Origin: Clostridia bacterium
GTDB lineage: Bacteria > Bacillota > Clostridia > Oscillospirales > Acutalibacteraceae
NCBI GenBank assembly: GCA_017623575.1
Contig: JAGAOS010000014.1
Span: 1-64,000, forward strand
Reading direction: 5' to 3'
Length of the DNA stretch: 64,000 nucleotides
How positions within the stretch are numbered: the first letter of the stretch is position 1; each line of letters starts with the position of its first letter. Made by a program: the position numbers and the translations under genes. Shown here one piece after another: positions 1 to 8,326 of this stretch. The notes beneath the pieces were generated by a model. It was given only the letters and a program-made list of their open reading frames with translations. It made no database searches and was not told the origin of the DNA.

Positions 1-25
1 TCTGGCAGTAATGTAATCGAGCGCC

Positions 26-76
26 GAATTTGTTGTGTTGTTCGTCGCCTACGGCTCCTCACAACACAACAAATTC
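26..76. repeat. Long hairpin at left edge
   Basis: Two perfect 15-nt arms (26-40 and 62-76, GAATTTGTTGTGTTG and its complement) enclose a 21-nt loop. No T-run follows directly, so a terminator role is uncertain. It may be the end of an intergenic repeat cut by the window edge. Confidence 0.6.
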
Positions 77-169
77 TTTCTAATTACACTTTCATCTTAT
101 TTTTTTGAGAAAAGTGTTACCTATCATTGATTTATCTACAATGCCAATTATTTAAAATTTTAAGATTTA

Positions 170-198
170 TTGACTTTAGCGGCTTTTTTTGATACAAT
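170..198 (+). promoter_or_regulatory. Sigma-A type promoter for the 236 gene
   Basis: TTGACT (170-175) and TACAAT (193-198) are separated by 17 nt, about 38 nt before the start codon at 236. Position and spacing fit a housekeeping promoter. Confidence 0.55.
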
Positions 199-235
199 AT
201 TTTTAAACGATTTTTCAAAAAAAGAGGTTTGAATT

Positions 236-796
236 ATGAATGATATTTGGGTTTTATCTGTAAAAACTTCACTGCCCGGCAAATTCTTCAACTCCAACGA
301 TGCCACTACCATATTCACCGCCTTTGACAGCTTTGAAAAGGGCAGAGCTGCAATGCGCGCAGAGCTTAAAAAATACGCTTTTTCCAGAAATGCAATGTTT
401 GATGGTAATGGTAAAATTAACCGTCTGTCACAATATATCATAACAATGGATGATGAAGAGGCTGAGCAGGATGATGAGGTTCTTACCAAAGAAATACTTT
501 CGGCTATTGAGGAATCTCTCAAGCTGATTTTTGAAGGCAATGACATTTCACTGGAGGCTCTTGATGAGGGCTATTACCACGATTGGCTGATTTATATGGA
601 ATTTTTTGGTATAGGCTTTGCTATGGGCGCCCATAATGACAGCGACCAAAACAATACCTACAATCCGGATATTAACACAAATATGTTTTCAATGCAGGAG
701 GAAAAGGATTATTATATGTATATTAAGGACAGCTTTGGTCAAAACGATGACCCCGCAGTTCTTTTTATGGATTTAAAAAAGGTTTCGGTAAATTAA
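236..796 (+). CDS. Hypothetical acidic cytosolic protein, 186 aa
   Basis: I do not recognise this family. The product has no signal peptide or membrane segment, is rich in Asp and Glu, and has a central acidic stretch around residues 63-76. An AGAGG ribosome binding site lies about 9 nt before the ATG and a promoter is visible at 170-198. The gene is followed at once by a strong terminator, so it is probably monocistronic. The C-terminal third ends in a compact hydrophobic segment (VLFMDLKKVSV). A minus-strand reading frame inside it is a shadow. Confidence 0.7.
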   Translation: MNDIWVLSVKTSLPGKFFNSNDATTIFTAFDSFEKGRAAMRAELKKYAFSRNAMFDGNGKINRLSQYIITMDDEEAEQDDEVLTKEILSAIEESLKLIFEGNDISLEALDEGYYHDWLIYMEFFGIGFAMGAHNDSDQNNTYNPDINTNMFSMQEEKDYYMYIKDSFGQNDDPAVLFMDLKKVSVN

Positions 797-811
797 TTTA
801 ATTGGGTACAA

Positions 812-860
812 AAAAGCACACCTATGGGAGCCATAGCTCCGAAACACAGGTGTGCTTTTG
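812..860. terminator. Bidirectional terminator between convergent genes
   Basis: AAAAGCACACCT (812-823) pairs with AGGTGTGCTTTT (848-859), with a second inner GGAGC/GCTCC stem. A and T runs on both sides allow it to serve the plus-strand 236 gene and the minus-strand 881 gene. Confidence 0.85.
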
Positions 861-880
861 ATTTTAAAATCAAGAGTTTT

Positions 881-1126
881 TTACTTTAAAACCTTTACAA
901 AAACCAGAACCGAAAGAACTATACCAATAAAGGCATAAATACCTATTAAGCTGCCCAGAATTGAGAATATAATTCCAATAATCGGTATGCTTGCCAATAA
1001 ACCAATAATTGCGCCGCACACAACATCAATTACTATGTAAATAACAAGAGCAATTATAAAAGCCACCGGCTCGGTTGATTTATAAGCAAAGGGGAAAAGT
1101 TTTTTAATATTATCCATTTTTATCAC
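881..1126 (-). CDS. Small membrane protein, 81 aa
   Basis: The product is almost entirely hydrophobic after a short polar N-terminus (about residues 1-18), with two long membrane-spanning stretches around residues 20-50 and 52-79 rich in Gly and Ile. An AAAGGAG-like ribosome binding site precedes the ATG (AGGAGTGATAAA). Family unknown. It lies between a bidirectional terminator and the PP2C-like gene, with about 60 nt to the latter, so it could be read from the same transcript. No function is proposed. Confidence 0.65.
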   Translation of the reverse strand: MIKMDNIKKLFPFAYKSTEPVAFIIALVIYIVIDVVCGAIIGLLASIPIIGIIFSILGSLIGIYAFIGIVLSVLVFVKVLK

Positions 1127-1186
1127 TCCTTTTTAAAGAGTATATCATATATTTTTGGTAATTTCAATGAAAAACTTTATTAACTA

Positions 1187-2002
1187 TTACACAATAAATC
1201 TTACGAAAGTTCTATCATCAAAACTCACAGCGTTTTTAGCAAGCCCTTTTGTAGCCTTATAATGCTTATATAATAAAGGATCTTCCTGAATGATTTTTTT
1301 AAGATACGCTTCTGATTCCTTAAGCGTTGCCTTTAAAACGGGATATCCATCGCTGGCAAAAACGATTTCTTCGTACTCCTCAACCTCAAATACATCAATA
1401 TAATCTAATACGATCTCCCCATAGCCCAAAACGGGAAAACCATATTCTCCTTTTGTGTTTGCATACTTTAAAAACGATTCCAAAATCAAAGGCTTTATGC
1501 TTTCCCTTCCGTAATCATTTTCTAGTAATTCGCTTATACTGAAACCTTTTTTTGATATTAATTCTGACAAAACCTTCGCTCGTTTTTCTGCACATATCTC
1601 ATCTATTTTTTTTCGTCTTTGATAACACTGTCCGTTTTTTAAGAATTGGCAATCACCATAGCTTACAATTTTTCCGGATAATTTATCATACATAATAATA
1701 GATGCCGCCGGCGGTTCTTTCGAATTTTTAAAAACCGAATGCTCTACCGCTTTCTTTAACGAATCATTCAGATAAATGACAATATCTTCAGGTTGCAGAA
1801 TTTCATCACAAATATTTTTTAAAGCAGTACACAAAGCATTAGCGGCGAATGTACCACTGCTAATATTTGCTCCTAATGGCATGCCTGTTTTAGATGTTGC
1901 GCCGTCTATAACAGCAATTATTCGCTCACTAACAAATATAGCATCCTCATTTTTATTTTCATCGCCTGTTTTAGATGTTGTAAATTTTTCTTTTATTTCC
2001 AT
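1187..2002 (-). CDS. PP2C-like serine/threonine protein phosphatase
   Basis: The product (about 271 aa) has the order of PP2C metal-site motifs: ENEDA near the N-terminus, then IAVIDGATS, a central YGDCQF and a C-terminal FASDGYPV. These match the Asp-bearing motifs of Mn/Mg-dependent PPM phosphatases, though divergent from the usual bacterial Stp. I chose the ATG at 2002 (product starting MEIKEKF) because GGAGAT at 2006-2011 is correctly spaced before it; an in-frame ATG at 2038 has no ribosome binding site and overlaps the upstream gene. Its neighbour upstream is a membrane protein with a Nudix-like segment, 19 nt away, so the two are probably cotranscribed. Substrate unknown; cytosolic. 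Confidence 0.7.
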   Translation of the reverse strand: MEIKEKFTTSKTGDENKNEDAIFVSERIIAVIDGATSKTGMPLGANISSGTFAANALCTALKNICDEILQPEDIVIYLNDSLKKAVEHSVFKNSKEPPAASIIMYDKLSGKIVSYGDCQFLKNGQCYQRRKKIDEICAEKRAKVLSELISKKGFSISELLENDYGRESIKPLILESFLKYANTKGEYGFPVLGYGEIVLDYIDVFEVEEYEEIVFASDGYPVLKATLKESEAYLKKIIQEDPLLYKHYKATKGLAKNAVSFDDRTFVRFIV

Positions 2003-2021
2003 TTTATCTCCAAACCATATT

Positions 2022-3326
2022 TTAAATAAATCCTTCATCGAAAGCTTTTAACATAAGAGCCAATGTTCCAACTGCGGAAGGCGTTGAATAATAATGTTTA
2101 TTTTCAATGACGAGGGTATCAGATGTCATATATATTTTATTTATATCTTCTTTTTTTACAAACAACATTTTATGTCCGTCAACGCTACAATCAATTTTAT
2201 CAGCTTTTTTTTCGTATGCCTGACTCAACTCTTTATAAGATACGTTTAATTTGTAATAAAACATTAACTGCGGTTTGCCACCTTCAAGAAAATCTCTATA
2301 AAAATACAAAACATTATTTTCAAAAGAAAAGTCGCTAAATAAAAATTTTTTCAGTTCTTCAACATTACAGTTTTTAACTTTTATTAGTTTTTCAAGCTTT
2401 AATTCATCAAAAATCTCTTCACAGATAGCAGTTTTTATATTTTCTTTTGTTAATTTATTATCTTTTATAGCGTATTTTGTTTTTAAAGAAGCAGCTATGC
2501 TACATTGGAGCGTATTTTTAGCAATCGAAACATGCTTCCCCCTTTTTATAAAAATAAAATATTCATCACTAGTTGAAATCATTCCATTGAAACCCAAATG
2601 ATTTGAAAGCTTAGAATCTTTTAGCGGAGTTAAAAAAGGCCCATATGCATATAAATCCCGCAAAGTTACACCTTCAATTTCATAATCTAAAGCCCGATTA
2701 GTAACAAGAGAATTGAAATATGTAGTCTTAGAAAAAAACATTTTAATTACATTGTTGTTTTCATATATATTATCCAAACGAAGCATTGTTTGATTATATG
2801 TTTTTGAACCTCCGTGAGCCGCCATTAATTCAGTGTAATGCTGTTTTGAAAATTCAGGTAGCAAAAATTCTTCTTCAGGAATATAATTTATTTTAATTTC
2901 TTTATTATAGAGGCATACAATATCTCCTATTGCTATTTTGTATTCATCACAATCACCATTATTAGATAGCATCTTGCTTTTTGTTTTTTTTCTGCCCAAT
3001 TTAAAATCACTGTCTTTTGAGTTTGTATATATTAATGGCATACTGTTTTTTTCATATTTGGTCATCATAAAATCATAATCATCGTCAAGTTTCGTATTGT
3101 CTTCTGTTGCTAATGTAACACTCTTTACAATACCCGATGAAATAGAAGTTAGAATAAAAACTACCAAAACAGATACCAATAATTCGAAATTTAAAAGTTG
3201 ACTCAATTCTATCTTTTTATCAATAAAAAATCTTAATAAAACCACTAAAATCAATATAAAAAAGCTAATAAGTGAATAAACGAAGTCATAATTTTTTAAA
3301 TGAGTATTCTTTTTTAATTTTTTCAT
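2022..3326 (-). CDS. Two-TM membrane protein with degenerate Nudix-like region
   Basis: The 434-aa product has two hydrophobic helices near residues 14-34 and 43-66, then a long soluble part that is probably cytoplasmic. Around residues 240-310 a strand pattern (DEYFIFIKRG) is followed by EEIFDELKL, which resembles the REUXEEXGU core of a Nudix box but lacks the Arg and Gly. A GGKPQ motif follows near residue 350. By family knowledge this points to a Nudix fold that may be inactive or ligand-binding. A GGAGG ribosome binding site precedes the ATG. The PP2C-like gene follows 19 nt downstream. I do not recognise the whole protein; the Nudix reading is an inference. Confidence 0.6.
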   Translation of the reverse strand: MKKLKKNTHLKNYDFVYSLISFFILILVVLLRFFIDKKIELSQLLNFELLVSVLVVFILTSISSGIVKSVTLATEDNTKLDDDYDFMMTKYEKNSMPLIYTNSKDSDFKLGRKKTKSKMLSNNGDCDEYKIAIGDIVCLYNKEIKINYIPEEEFLLPEFSKQHYTELMAAHGGSKTYNQTMLRLDNIYENNNVIKMFFSKTTYFNSLVTNRALDYEIEGVTLRDLYAYGPFLTPLKDSKLSNHLGFNGMISTSDEYFIFIKRGKHVSIAKNTLQCSIAASLKTKYAIKDNKLTKENIKTAICEEIFDELKLEKLIKVKNCNVEELKKFLFSDFSFENNVLYFYRDFLEGGKPQLMFYYKLNVSYKELSQAYEKKADKIDCSVDGHKMLFVKKEDINKIYMTSDTLVIENKHYYSTPSAVGTLALMLKAFDEGFI

Positions 3327-3378
3327 TTGTGCCTCCTAAATTGCTTACTATATTGTATAACCACACTATAAGTTTTCT

Positions 3379-4080
3379 CTAAAAATCAAAATAAAATTCC
3401 TTAAGGTCGTCCAAGCGTAAAACCATTGGTGTAAGCCCTATACTTGCCCCAACATCAATATCTATCCAGGTTGCGGTGCGTCTTGCCCTGCCCCTTGTAC
3501 TACCCTCAATTAAAAATGTGGGGGTATGACCAAACACGGTTATAACATCATCAAAATAATCGGTATATTGGGTGGGTCTATGCCATAAAAGCTCTTTTTT
3601 TGAATATTCATAAAGCGGCTTTTCGGGCGAAAAATTGCCAAAGCCGCTATGGGTAAGTACAAATTTTCTGCCATTTACTGTAAGCTCCTTGTAAAGGGAA
3701 GCGCTTTTTAAATATTCAAATATATATTTTTGCTCACTGCTTCTTGTTGCGTTAAGCGCCTCAAATGTGGAACCTCCGCCATTAGAAATCCAGAGCTCGT
3801 ATGCTTTGCGCTTTTCACCGCATAAATTACTGTAAAACGGGTCGAAGCCCTCCTCAAATACGAACTCACAGTTAAGAAGCATATCCTCGTGATTGCCCAG
3901 CAAGAGCATTGTATTACTGTTTTGCATTAACCACTTTATTATTTTTACTCCGTCCCTACCGCGGTCAACAACATCACCAAGAACATACAGAAAATCGTCT
4001 TTTGAAAAGTTTATTGATTCTAAAATTTTTAAAAACTTCAGAATGGGGTAGCCGTGCAAATCAGACATTACATAAATCAC
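3379..4080 (-). CDS. PPP-family metallophosphatase
   Basis: The 233-aa product shows the ordered metallophosphoesterase motifs SDLHG (residues 7-11), GDVVDRGRDG, LLGNHE, THSGFG and FGHTP. This is the layout of small PPP serine/threonine phosphatases and ApaH-like enzymes such as PrpE or phage lambda phosphatase. Dimetal hydrolysis of phosphoprotein or dinucleotide substrates is expected in the cytosol; the exact substrate cannot be read. An AGGAGGTAAAT ribosome binding site precedes the ATG. The membrane/PP2C pair lies 52 nt downstream on the same strand, with a possible own promoter (TACAAT) in the gap. Confidence 0.85.
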   Translation of the reverse strand: MIYVMSDLHGYPILKFLKILESINFSKDDFLYVLGDVVDRGRDGVKIIKWLMQNSNTMLLLGNHEDMLLNCEFVFEEGFDPFYSNLCGEKRKAYELWISNGGGSTFEALNATRSSEQKYIFEYLKSASLYKELTVNGRKFVLTHSGFGNFSPEKPLYEYSKKELLWHRPTQYTDYFDDVITVFGHTPTFLIEGSTRGRARRTATWIDIDVGASIGLTPMVLRLDDLKEFYFDF

Positions 4081-4149
4081 TACTATTTACCTCCTGATAA
4101 GCTTATTATACTATATTGCTGTTTGTTTTTCAATTAAAAATACTGCAAA

Positions 4150-4194
4150 ACGAAAACAGGCGATTCTTTCGAACCGCCTGTTTCCGTTTTAGGG
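4150..4194 (-). terminator. Hairpin terminator candidate
   Basis: GAAAACAGGCG pairs with CGCCTGTTTCC around a 12-nt loop. On the minus strand it lies downstream of the DUF4363 gene and is followed by TTTTCGTTTT, so it probably ends the DUF421/DUF4363 operon. The 300-nt gap around it holds only this hairpin and the palindrome at 4251. Confidence 0.6.
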
Positions 4195-4250
4195 AGATAT
4201 ATTTATAAAAAAAGTCATTAGCATATTTAAGGTGAAGCTCTTTTCTTCAC

Positions 4251-4265
4251 TGTATACAGTATACA
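4251..4265. promoter_or_regulatory. Perfect palindrome, possible operator
   Basis: TGTATAC-A-GTATACA is a perfect 7+1+7 palindrome, flanked by a small GTGAAG/CTTCAC hairpin at 4232-4250. It lies about 170 nt upstream of the PPP phosphatase start on the minus strand. A regulator site is an inference. Confidence 0.3.
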
Positions 4266-4380
4266 ACATTTAAACAGAAATTTAAATACCAAAATTCAAC
4301 GAACATCACAAACAACCGCAGATTTTTTTGTTAATCTTGCACAACAAGAGCCATTTAACTTACAAAACAGTAGCTTTGAT

Positions 4381-4749
4381 TTAGAGCAATGTGTATAAAC
4401 TGAATTGCTCATCCTCTTTAAGACCGCGAACAATAAACAGTATTTCATTTGCGGCTTCAAAAAGGTCGGTGGAATTTTTTGCCCGCTCTGCTGACACCAT
4501 TTTTGCCGCCAGTCTGCCTATTTCATCAATCTCATTATGGTTTACAAAAACAGCCATAAGCTCCCGTTTTTGCTCCCAAAAATAAAAGAAATTTTCTGCC
4601 CTTTTGCCCGAATCTGAAAATGCGGTGCTTTGTATCTGCTTAATTCTTTTTTCTACCTCAATGGCAGTTGAATTGATCATAAAAATGCCCAAAGTGCTTG
4701 TAATAAGCACCAAAACCAAAATAACTCCCGCCGCTATTAATCTTTTCAT
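4381..4749 (-). CDS. DUF4363 family protein
   Basis: The 122-aa product has one N-terminal membrane helix (residues 4-25) and an extracytoplasmic helical domain with a typical FYFWEQKRELMAVF stretch. It resembles the DUF4363 family, which in Clostridia is commonly encoded next to DUF421 proteins, as here: the DUF421 stop overlaps this start by 4 nt (ATGA). The biochemical role is unknown. Probably membrane-anchored and acting with DUF421 at the cell envelope. Confidence 0.8.
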   Translation of the reverse strand: MKRLIAAGVILVLVLITSTLGIFMINSTAIEVEKRIKQIQSTAFSDSGKRAENFFYFWEQKRELMAVFVNHNEIDEIGRLAAKMVSAERAKNSTDLFEAANEILFIVRGLKEDEQFSLYTLL

Positions 4750-5435
4750 TTTTCACTTTCCTTATCTATTATAACACTCTCGCCCGATTTATTAAGGGTC
4801 ATTAAAAAAATCTCTTTGGGGGATTTTTGCTTTTCCTTTAAAATTAAATTCAAATCGTCACGATTCATACCTAAATATTCAAGTGATGCATCAACAATCG
4901 TGCCGTCACTTATAACCGTTAATGGCACTCCGCCGTCGGCGGGGGAAAGTCCAAGCTGTTTTGGGGTAAGGGGGGATTTTTCGGTTTTTTGGCGTACACT
5001 CAGACTACCGTTTACCTCCAAAAAGGCACTTTCAATGTCATCCAGCTCAAAAATGCCCTGCATTCGCAGCATCTCCACTAAATCAAAAACAGTTATTCTT
5101 ACATTTCGCATTGCCTTTTGGTCAATTACACCGTTTTTAATAATCGCCACCGATTTTCCGCTGAATATTCGGCGAAGTCTCAGATTCTTCATTATTATTA
5201 CCGATGCCAGAATTTCTAAAAGCACCAGCATAAATATGGCTACCAGACCAATGCTGACGGGCTGTGAAACATCCTGCAAGGGGATTGCCGCAATCTCTGA
5301 TATAAGCAGAGTAACAACCAGCTCGGTAGGTTGCATATCTCCAATCTGTCGCTTGCCCATAAGCCTTACGCTTATTGTTACAAAAATGTACATTAAAACT
5401 GTTCTTACAATAACCTTAAGCATTTTATCACCCAT
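4746..5435 (-). CDS. DUF421 (YetF/YcaP family) membrane protein
   Basis: The 229-aa product has three N-terminal membrane helices (about residues 5-23, 35-55, 60-80), including the characteristic MGKRQIGDMQPTELVVTLLI segment, followed by a soluble DUF421 domain (FDLVEMLRMQGIFELDDIESA). In Bacillus, YetF/YrbG/YkjA-type proteins of this family are linked to spore and envelope functions, but the activity is poorly defined. An internal ATG at 5423 has a better GGGTGAT ribosome binding site than the ATG at 5435, so the true product may lack four residues. Overlaps DUF4363 by 4 nt. Confidence 0.85.
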   Translation of the reverse strand: MGDKMLKVIVRTVLMYIFVTISVRLMGKRQIGDMQPTELVVTLLISEIAAIPLQDVSQPVSIGLVAIFMLVLLEILASVIIMKNLRLRRIFSGKSVAIIKNGVIDQKAMRNVRITVFDLVEMLRMQGIFELDDIESAFLEVNGSLSVRQKTEKSPLTPKQLGLSPADGGVPLTVISDGTIVDASLEYLGMNRDDLNLILKEKQKSPKEIFLMTLNKSGESVIIDKESEK

Positions 5436-5555
5436 AAAATTATGCCCCGAAAACAGGTTATTATGTTAAATTTTCCATTACCGCATAATTAGTGCGTTAT
5501 TTTTTTGTTACAGTTTACAAAATTCAATATATCCATACATTTTTTTAAAAATCTA

Positions 5556-5584
5556 TTGAAAACTATACTAAAATGGTATACAAT
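5556..5584 (+). promoter_or_regulatory. Promoter of the iscS-iscU operon
   Basis: TTGAAA (5556-5561), 17-nt spacer, TACAAT (5579-5584). It places the transcription start near 5591 and so excludes the in-frame ATG at 5573 as the iscS start. Confidence 0.75.
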
Positions 5585-5629
5585 AGAATTAACAAAGAAA
5601 ATATAAAATATAAAGGACGATTTAAATAT

Positions 5630-6814
5630 ATGCAACGCTTTATTTATGCCGATAATGCGGCAACCACGGCAATATCAAAACCGGTTTTGGATGAGATGAT
5701 GCCTTACCTTACAAGTGAATACGGCAATGCCTCCAGTCTTTATGATTTAGGCGGCAGAGCCAAAATGGCGGTTAATACCGCCCGCGAGCGTGTAGCAAGT
5801 GCCATTGGCGCCAATGCAAATGAAATTTATTTTACGGGTGGCGGCAGTGAGTCGGACAACTGGGCAATTAAGGGCATAGCTGAAGTTATGGCTAAAAAGG
5901 GTAAAAAGCACATTATTTCTACCGCTTTTGAGCATCACGCAGTATTGCACCCCTTAGAAAAGCTCAAGAAAAACGGCTTTGAAATAACCCTGCTTCCCGT
6001 ACACGAAAACGGAATTATCCGTTTAAATGAGCTAGAGGCCGCAATCCGTGAGGATACTGCTCTTGTTACAATTATGTATGCCAATAATGAGATTGGTACC
6101 GTTCAGCCTATAAGTGAGATTGGTGAAATCTGCAAAAAGCACGGTGTTATTTTTCATACCGATGCCGTTCAGGCGGTTGGTAACTTAAAAATAGATGTTA
6201 AGGCAGAAAATATAGATTTGCTTTCTATGTCATCACATAAATTCCACGGACCTAAGGGCGTGGGTGCGCTTTACATCCGCCGCGGACTTGTTATTCCAAA
6301 TCTTATTGACGGCGGCGCGCAGGAGCGTGGTCGTAGAGCAGGTACCGAAAACACCGCAGGCATTGTGGGAATGGGCAAGGCGCTTGAGCTTGCAGTTGCC
6401 ACAATGGATGAACGCAGTAAAAAGCTTACTGCCATCCGCGACAGAATTATGGATGGCGCGCTTAAAATAGAGCGTAGCCGTGTAAACGGTGACAGAGCTT
6501 CGCGCTTGCCCGGTAATGTGAGCCTTTGCTTTGAGGGTGTTGAGGGTGAATCATTACTTCTTATGCTGGATTTAAAGGGCGTAGCTGCATCGTCGGGTTC
6601 GGCTTGCACCTCCGGCTCACTTGACCCCAGCCATGTGTTATTAAGCCTTGGACTTCCACACGAAATTGCTCACGGCTCACTAAGACTCAGCTTTAGCGAT
6701 GACAACACCTTAGAGGATGCAGATTATATTTTATCTGTACTTCCCGAGATAATAGAACGACTTCGCAGTATGTCCCCCCTTTGGGACAGAATCAAGTCGG
6801 AGGAAAATAATTAA
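5630..6814 (+). CDS. iscS: Cysteine desulfurase, NifS/IscS type
   Basis: The enzyme (about 394 aa) takes sulfur from L-cysteine with PLP and passes it to a scaffold for Fe-S assembly. Visible motifs are the N-terminal YADNAATT, the PLP lysine in [10 protein letters not shown] and the active-site cysteine in [14 protein letters not shown], a short loop typical of the NifS/IscS class. I chose the ATG at 5630 because an in-frame ATG at 5573 lies upstream of the -10 box; AAAGGA precedes 5630 by 12 nt. iscU follows after 11 nt. Cytosolic. Confidence 0.93.
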   Translation: MQRFIYADNAATTAISKPVLDEMMPYLTSEYGNASSLYDLGGRAKMAVNTARERVASAIGANANEIYFTGGGSESDNWAIKGIAEVMAKKGKKHIISTAFEHHAVLHPLEKLKKNGFEITLLPVHENGIIRLNELEAAIREDTALVTIMYANNEIGTVQPISEIGEICKKHGVIFHTDAVQAVGNLKIDVKAENIDLLSMSSHKFHGPKGVGALYIRRGLVIPNLIDGGAQERGRRAGTENTAGIVGMGKALELAVATMDERSKKLTAIRDRIMDGALKIERSRVNGDRASRLPGNVSLCFEGVEGESLLLMLDLKGVAASSGSACTSGSLDPSHVLLSLGLPHEIAHGSLRLSFSDDNTLEDADYILSVLPEIIERLRSMSPLWDRIKSEENN

Positions 6815-6825
6815 GGAGGAAAAAT

Positions 6826-7260
6826 ATGTATACAGAACAGGTTATGGAACACTTTACAAACCCCCGCAATGTTGGCGAAATTGTTGATGCTGACGGTGTT
6901 GGTGAGGTTGGTAACGCCAAATGCGGCGATATAATGAAAATTTTTCTTAAAATTAAGGATGGTATTATTGAGGATGTAAAGTTTAAAACCTATGGCTGCG
7001 CATCGGCAATTGCCACAAGCTCAATAGCTACCGAAATGATAAAGGGTCAGCCTATTGAAAAGGCGGTAGAGCTTTCTAACAAGGCGGTTGTTGAGGCATT
7101 GGGCGGTTTGCCCGCACACAAAATTCACTGCTCTGTTTTGGCTGAGCAGGCTATTAAAGCCGCCCTTCGTGATTATTATGAAAAGCAGGGCATTGACCCA
7201 ACCCCCATTTTAGGTGAGCCTGTACACGATTGCCACGATTGTGAAGGCTGCGCACACTAA
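6826..7260 (+). CDS. iscU: Fe-S scaffold protein, NifU N-terminal/IscU type
   Basis: The 144-aa product begins with YTEQVMEHFTNPRNVGEI and carries the three scaffold cysteines in NAKCGD, YGCASA and IHCSVLA, plus the conserved Asp after the first Cys. Its partner is the cysteine desulfurase encoded 11 nt upstream. The C-terminus carries an extra Cys/His-rich tail (CHDCEGC) beyond the usual IscU fold, also seen in some clostridial homologues, that may bind metal. An AAGGAGG ribosome binding site is ideal. A strong terminator follows. Confidence 0.92.
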   Translation: MYTEQVMEHFTNPRNVGEIVDADGVGEVGNAKCGDIMKIFLKIKDGIIEDVKFKTYGCASAIATSSIATEMIKGQPIEKAVELSNKAVVEALGGLPAHKIHCSVLAEQAIKAALRDYYEKQGIDPTPILGEPVHDCHDCEGCAH

Positions 7261-7285
7261 ATTAATATTTTAAACAAAATTAGAA

Positions 7286-7327
7286 AACTGCAATGGAAGC
7301 GTTAAACCTCCATTGCAGTTTTTTTAA
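7286..7327 (+). terminator. Rho-independent terminator after iscU
   Basis: AACTGCAATGGA pairs with TCCATTGCAGTT (ending 7320), followed by a seven-T run. Runs of A on the other side let it also serve recR on the minus strand. Confidence 0.9.
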
Positions 7328-7345
7328 AACCTATTTGTAACAAAT

Positions 7346-7945
7346 TTACATTTCATTTCTGCCCTCTAAAGCGCGGGAGAGGGTTATTTCATCGGCATAT
7401 TCCAGATCGCCGCCTACAGGTATTCCGTATGCAAGGCGGGTTACCTTAATGCCCATTGGGCGAACAAGTCGTGAGATATAGCTGGCTGTTGCTTCACCCT
7501 CAACGGTGGGGTTGGTTGCCATAATAACCTCTTTAATCTCATCACTTGCCAGACGGGACATAAGCTCTTTAATATGCAGGCTGTCGGGACCGATGCCATC
7601 CATAGGCGATATAACACCGTGAAGCACATGGTAAAGACCGTTGTACTCTCGGGTGCGCTCAAAAGCCATAACATCCTTTGGATCCTCCACCACACAAATA
7701 AAGGAGCGATCCCTGTCGGCGTCGGTACAGATGGGGCAAAGCTCTAAATCTGTAAGGGTCTGACAGCATTTGCAGTAGTGTATTTTCTCTTTAGCCTCTA
7801 AAATTGCATCGGCAAAGGCCTTTGCCTCGGCATCACTGCGGGATAAGATGTAATAAGCCAATCTGCCCGCCGTTTTTTTGCCTATTCCGGGCAGCCGTTC
7901 AAAATGCTCCTGCAGCTTTTCTAAAGGCGCTACATGGTAAGCCAT
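7346..7945 (-). CDS. recR: Recombination protein RecR
   Basis: The 199-aa length matches RecR. The order is an N-terminal helix-hairpin-helix (LPGIGKKTAGRLAYYIL), a Cys4 zinc finger (CKCCQTLTDLELCPIC), a Toprim domain (ICVVEDPKDVMAFERT to PTVEGEATASYI) and a C-terminal GGDLEYADEITL segment. It acts with RecF/RecO in loading RecA at gaps. It follows ybaB after 2 nt, in the classical dnaX-ybaB-recR cluster. Confidence 0.95.
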   Translation of the reverse strand: MAYHVAPLEKLQEHFERLPGIGKKTAGRLAYYILSRSDAEAKAFADAILEAKEKIHYCKCCQTLTDLELCPICTDADRDRSFICVVEDPKDVMAFERTREYNGLYHVLHGVISPMDGIGPDSLHIKELMSRLASDEIKEVIMATNPTVEGEATASYISRLVRPMGIKVTRLAYGIPVGGDLEYADEITLSRALEGRNEM

Positions 7946-7947
7946 AA

Positions 7948-8292
7948 TTAAAACATTCCGGGCATACCGGGAATATTAAGACCGCCGGTAAGTGCGCCCA
8001 TTTCCTCCTCAGAGGTTTTAGAGGCAGTAGAAATAGCCTCGTTAACCGCAACGGTAATAAGATCCTCAAGCATTTCAGGCTCTTCGGGATCTATGGCATC
8101 GGGATTGATTTTAAGCTCAGTGATTTCGTACTTGCCGTTTACGGTTACGGTTATCATTCCGCCGCCTGAGGTTGCGGTGTATTCACGCTCATCCAGCTCT
8201 GCCTGAAGATTTGCCATATCCTCCTGCATTTTCTGAACCTGCTTTAGCATATCGTTTCTGCTGGGACCTTGATTTGGAATTCTTACCTTCAT
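7948..8292 (-). CDS. YbaB/EbfC nucleoid-associated protein
   Basis: The 114-aa product has the family features: an N-terminal coiled helix (MLKQVQKMQEDMANLQAELD), a central strand run (GGGMITVTVNGKYEITELKI) and the C-terminal DLITVAVNEAIS. A Gly/Met/Pro-rich tail is typical. It binds DNA as a dimer. Located between dnaX and recR, as in most Firmicutes. Confidence 0.93.
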   Translation of the reverse strand: MKVRIPNQGPSRNDMLKQVQKMQEDMANLQAELDEREYTATSGGGMITVTVNGKYEITELKINPDAIDPEEPEMLEDLITVAVNEAISTASKTSEEEMGALTGGLNIPGMPGMF

Positions 8293-8326
8293 TAGTATTA
8301 CCTACCTTAATATTATTTAAAAATTT

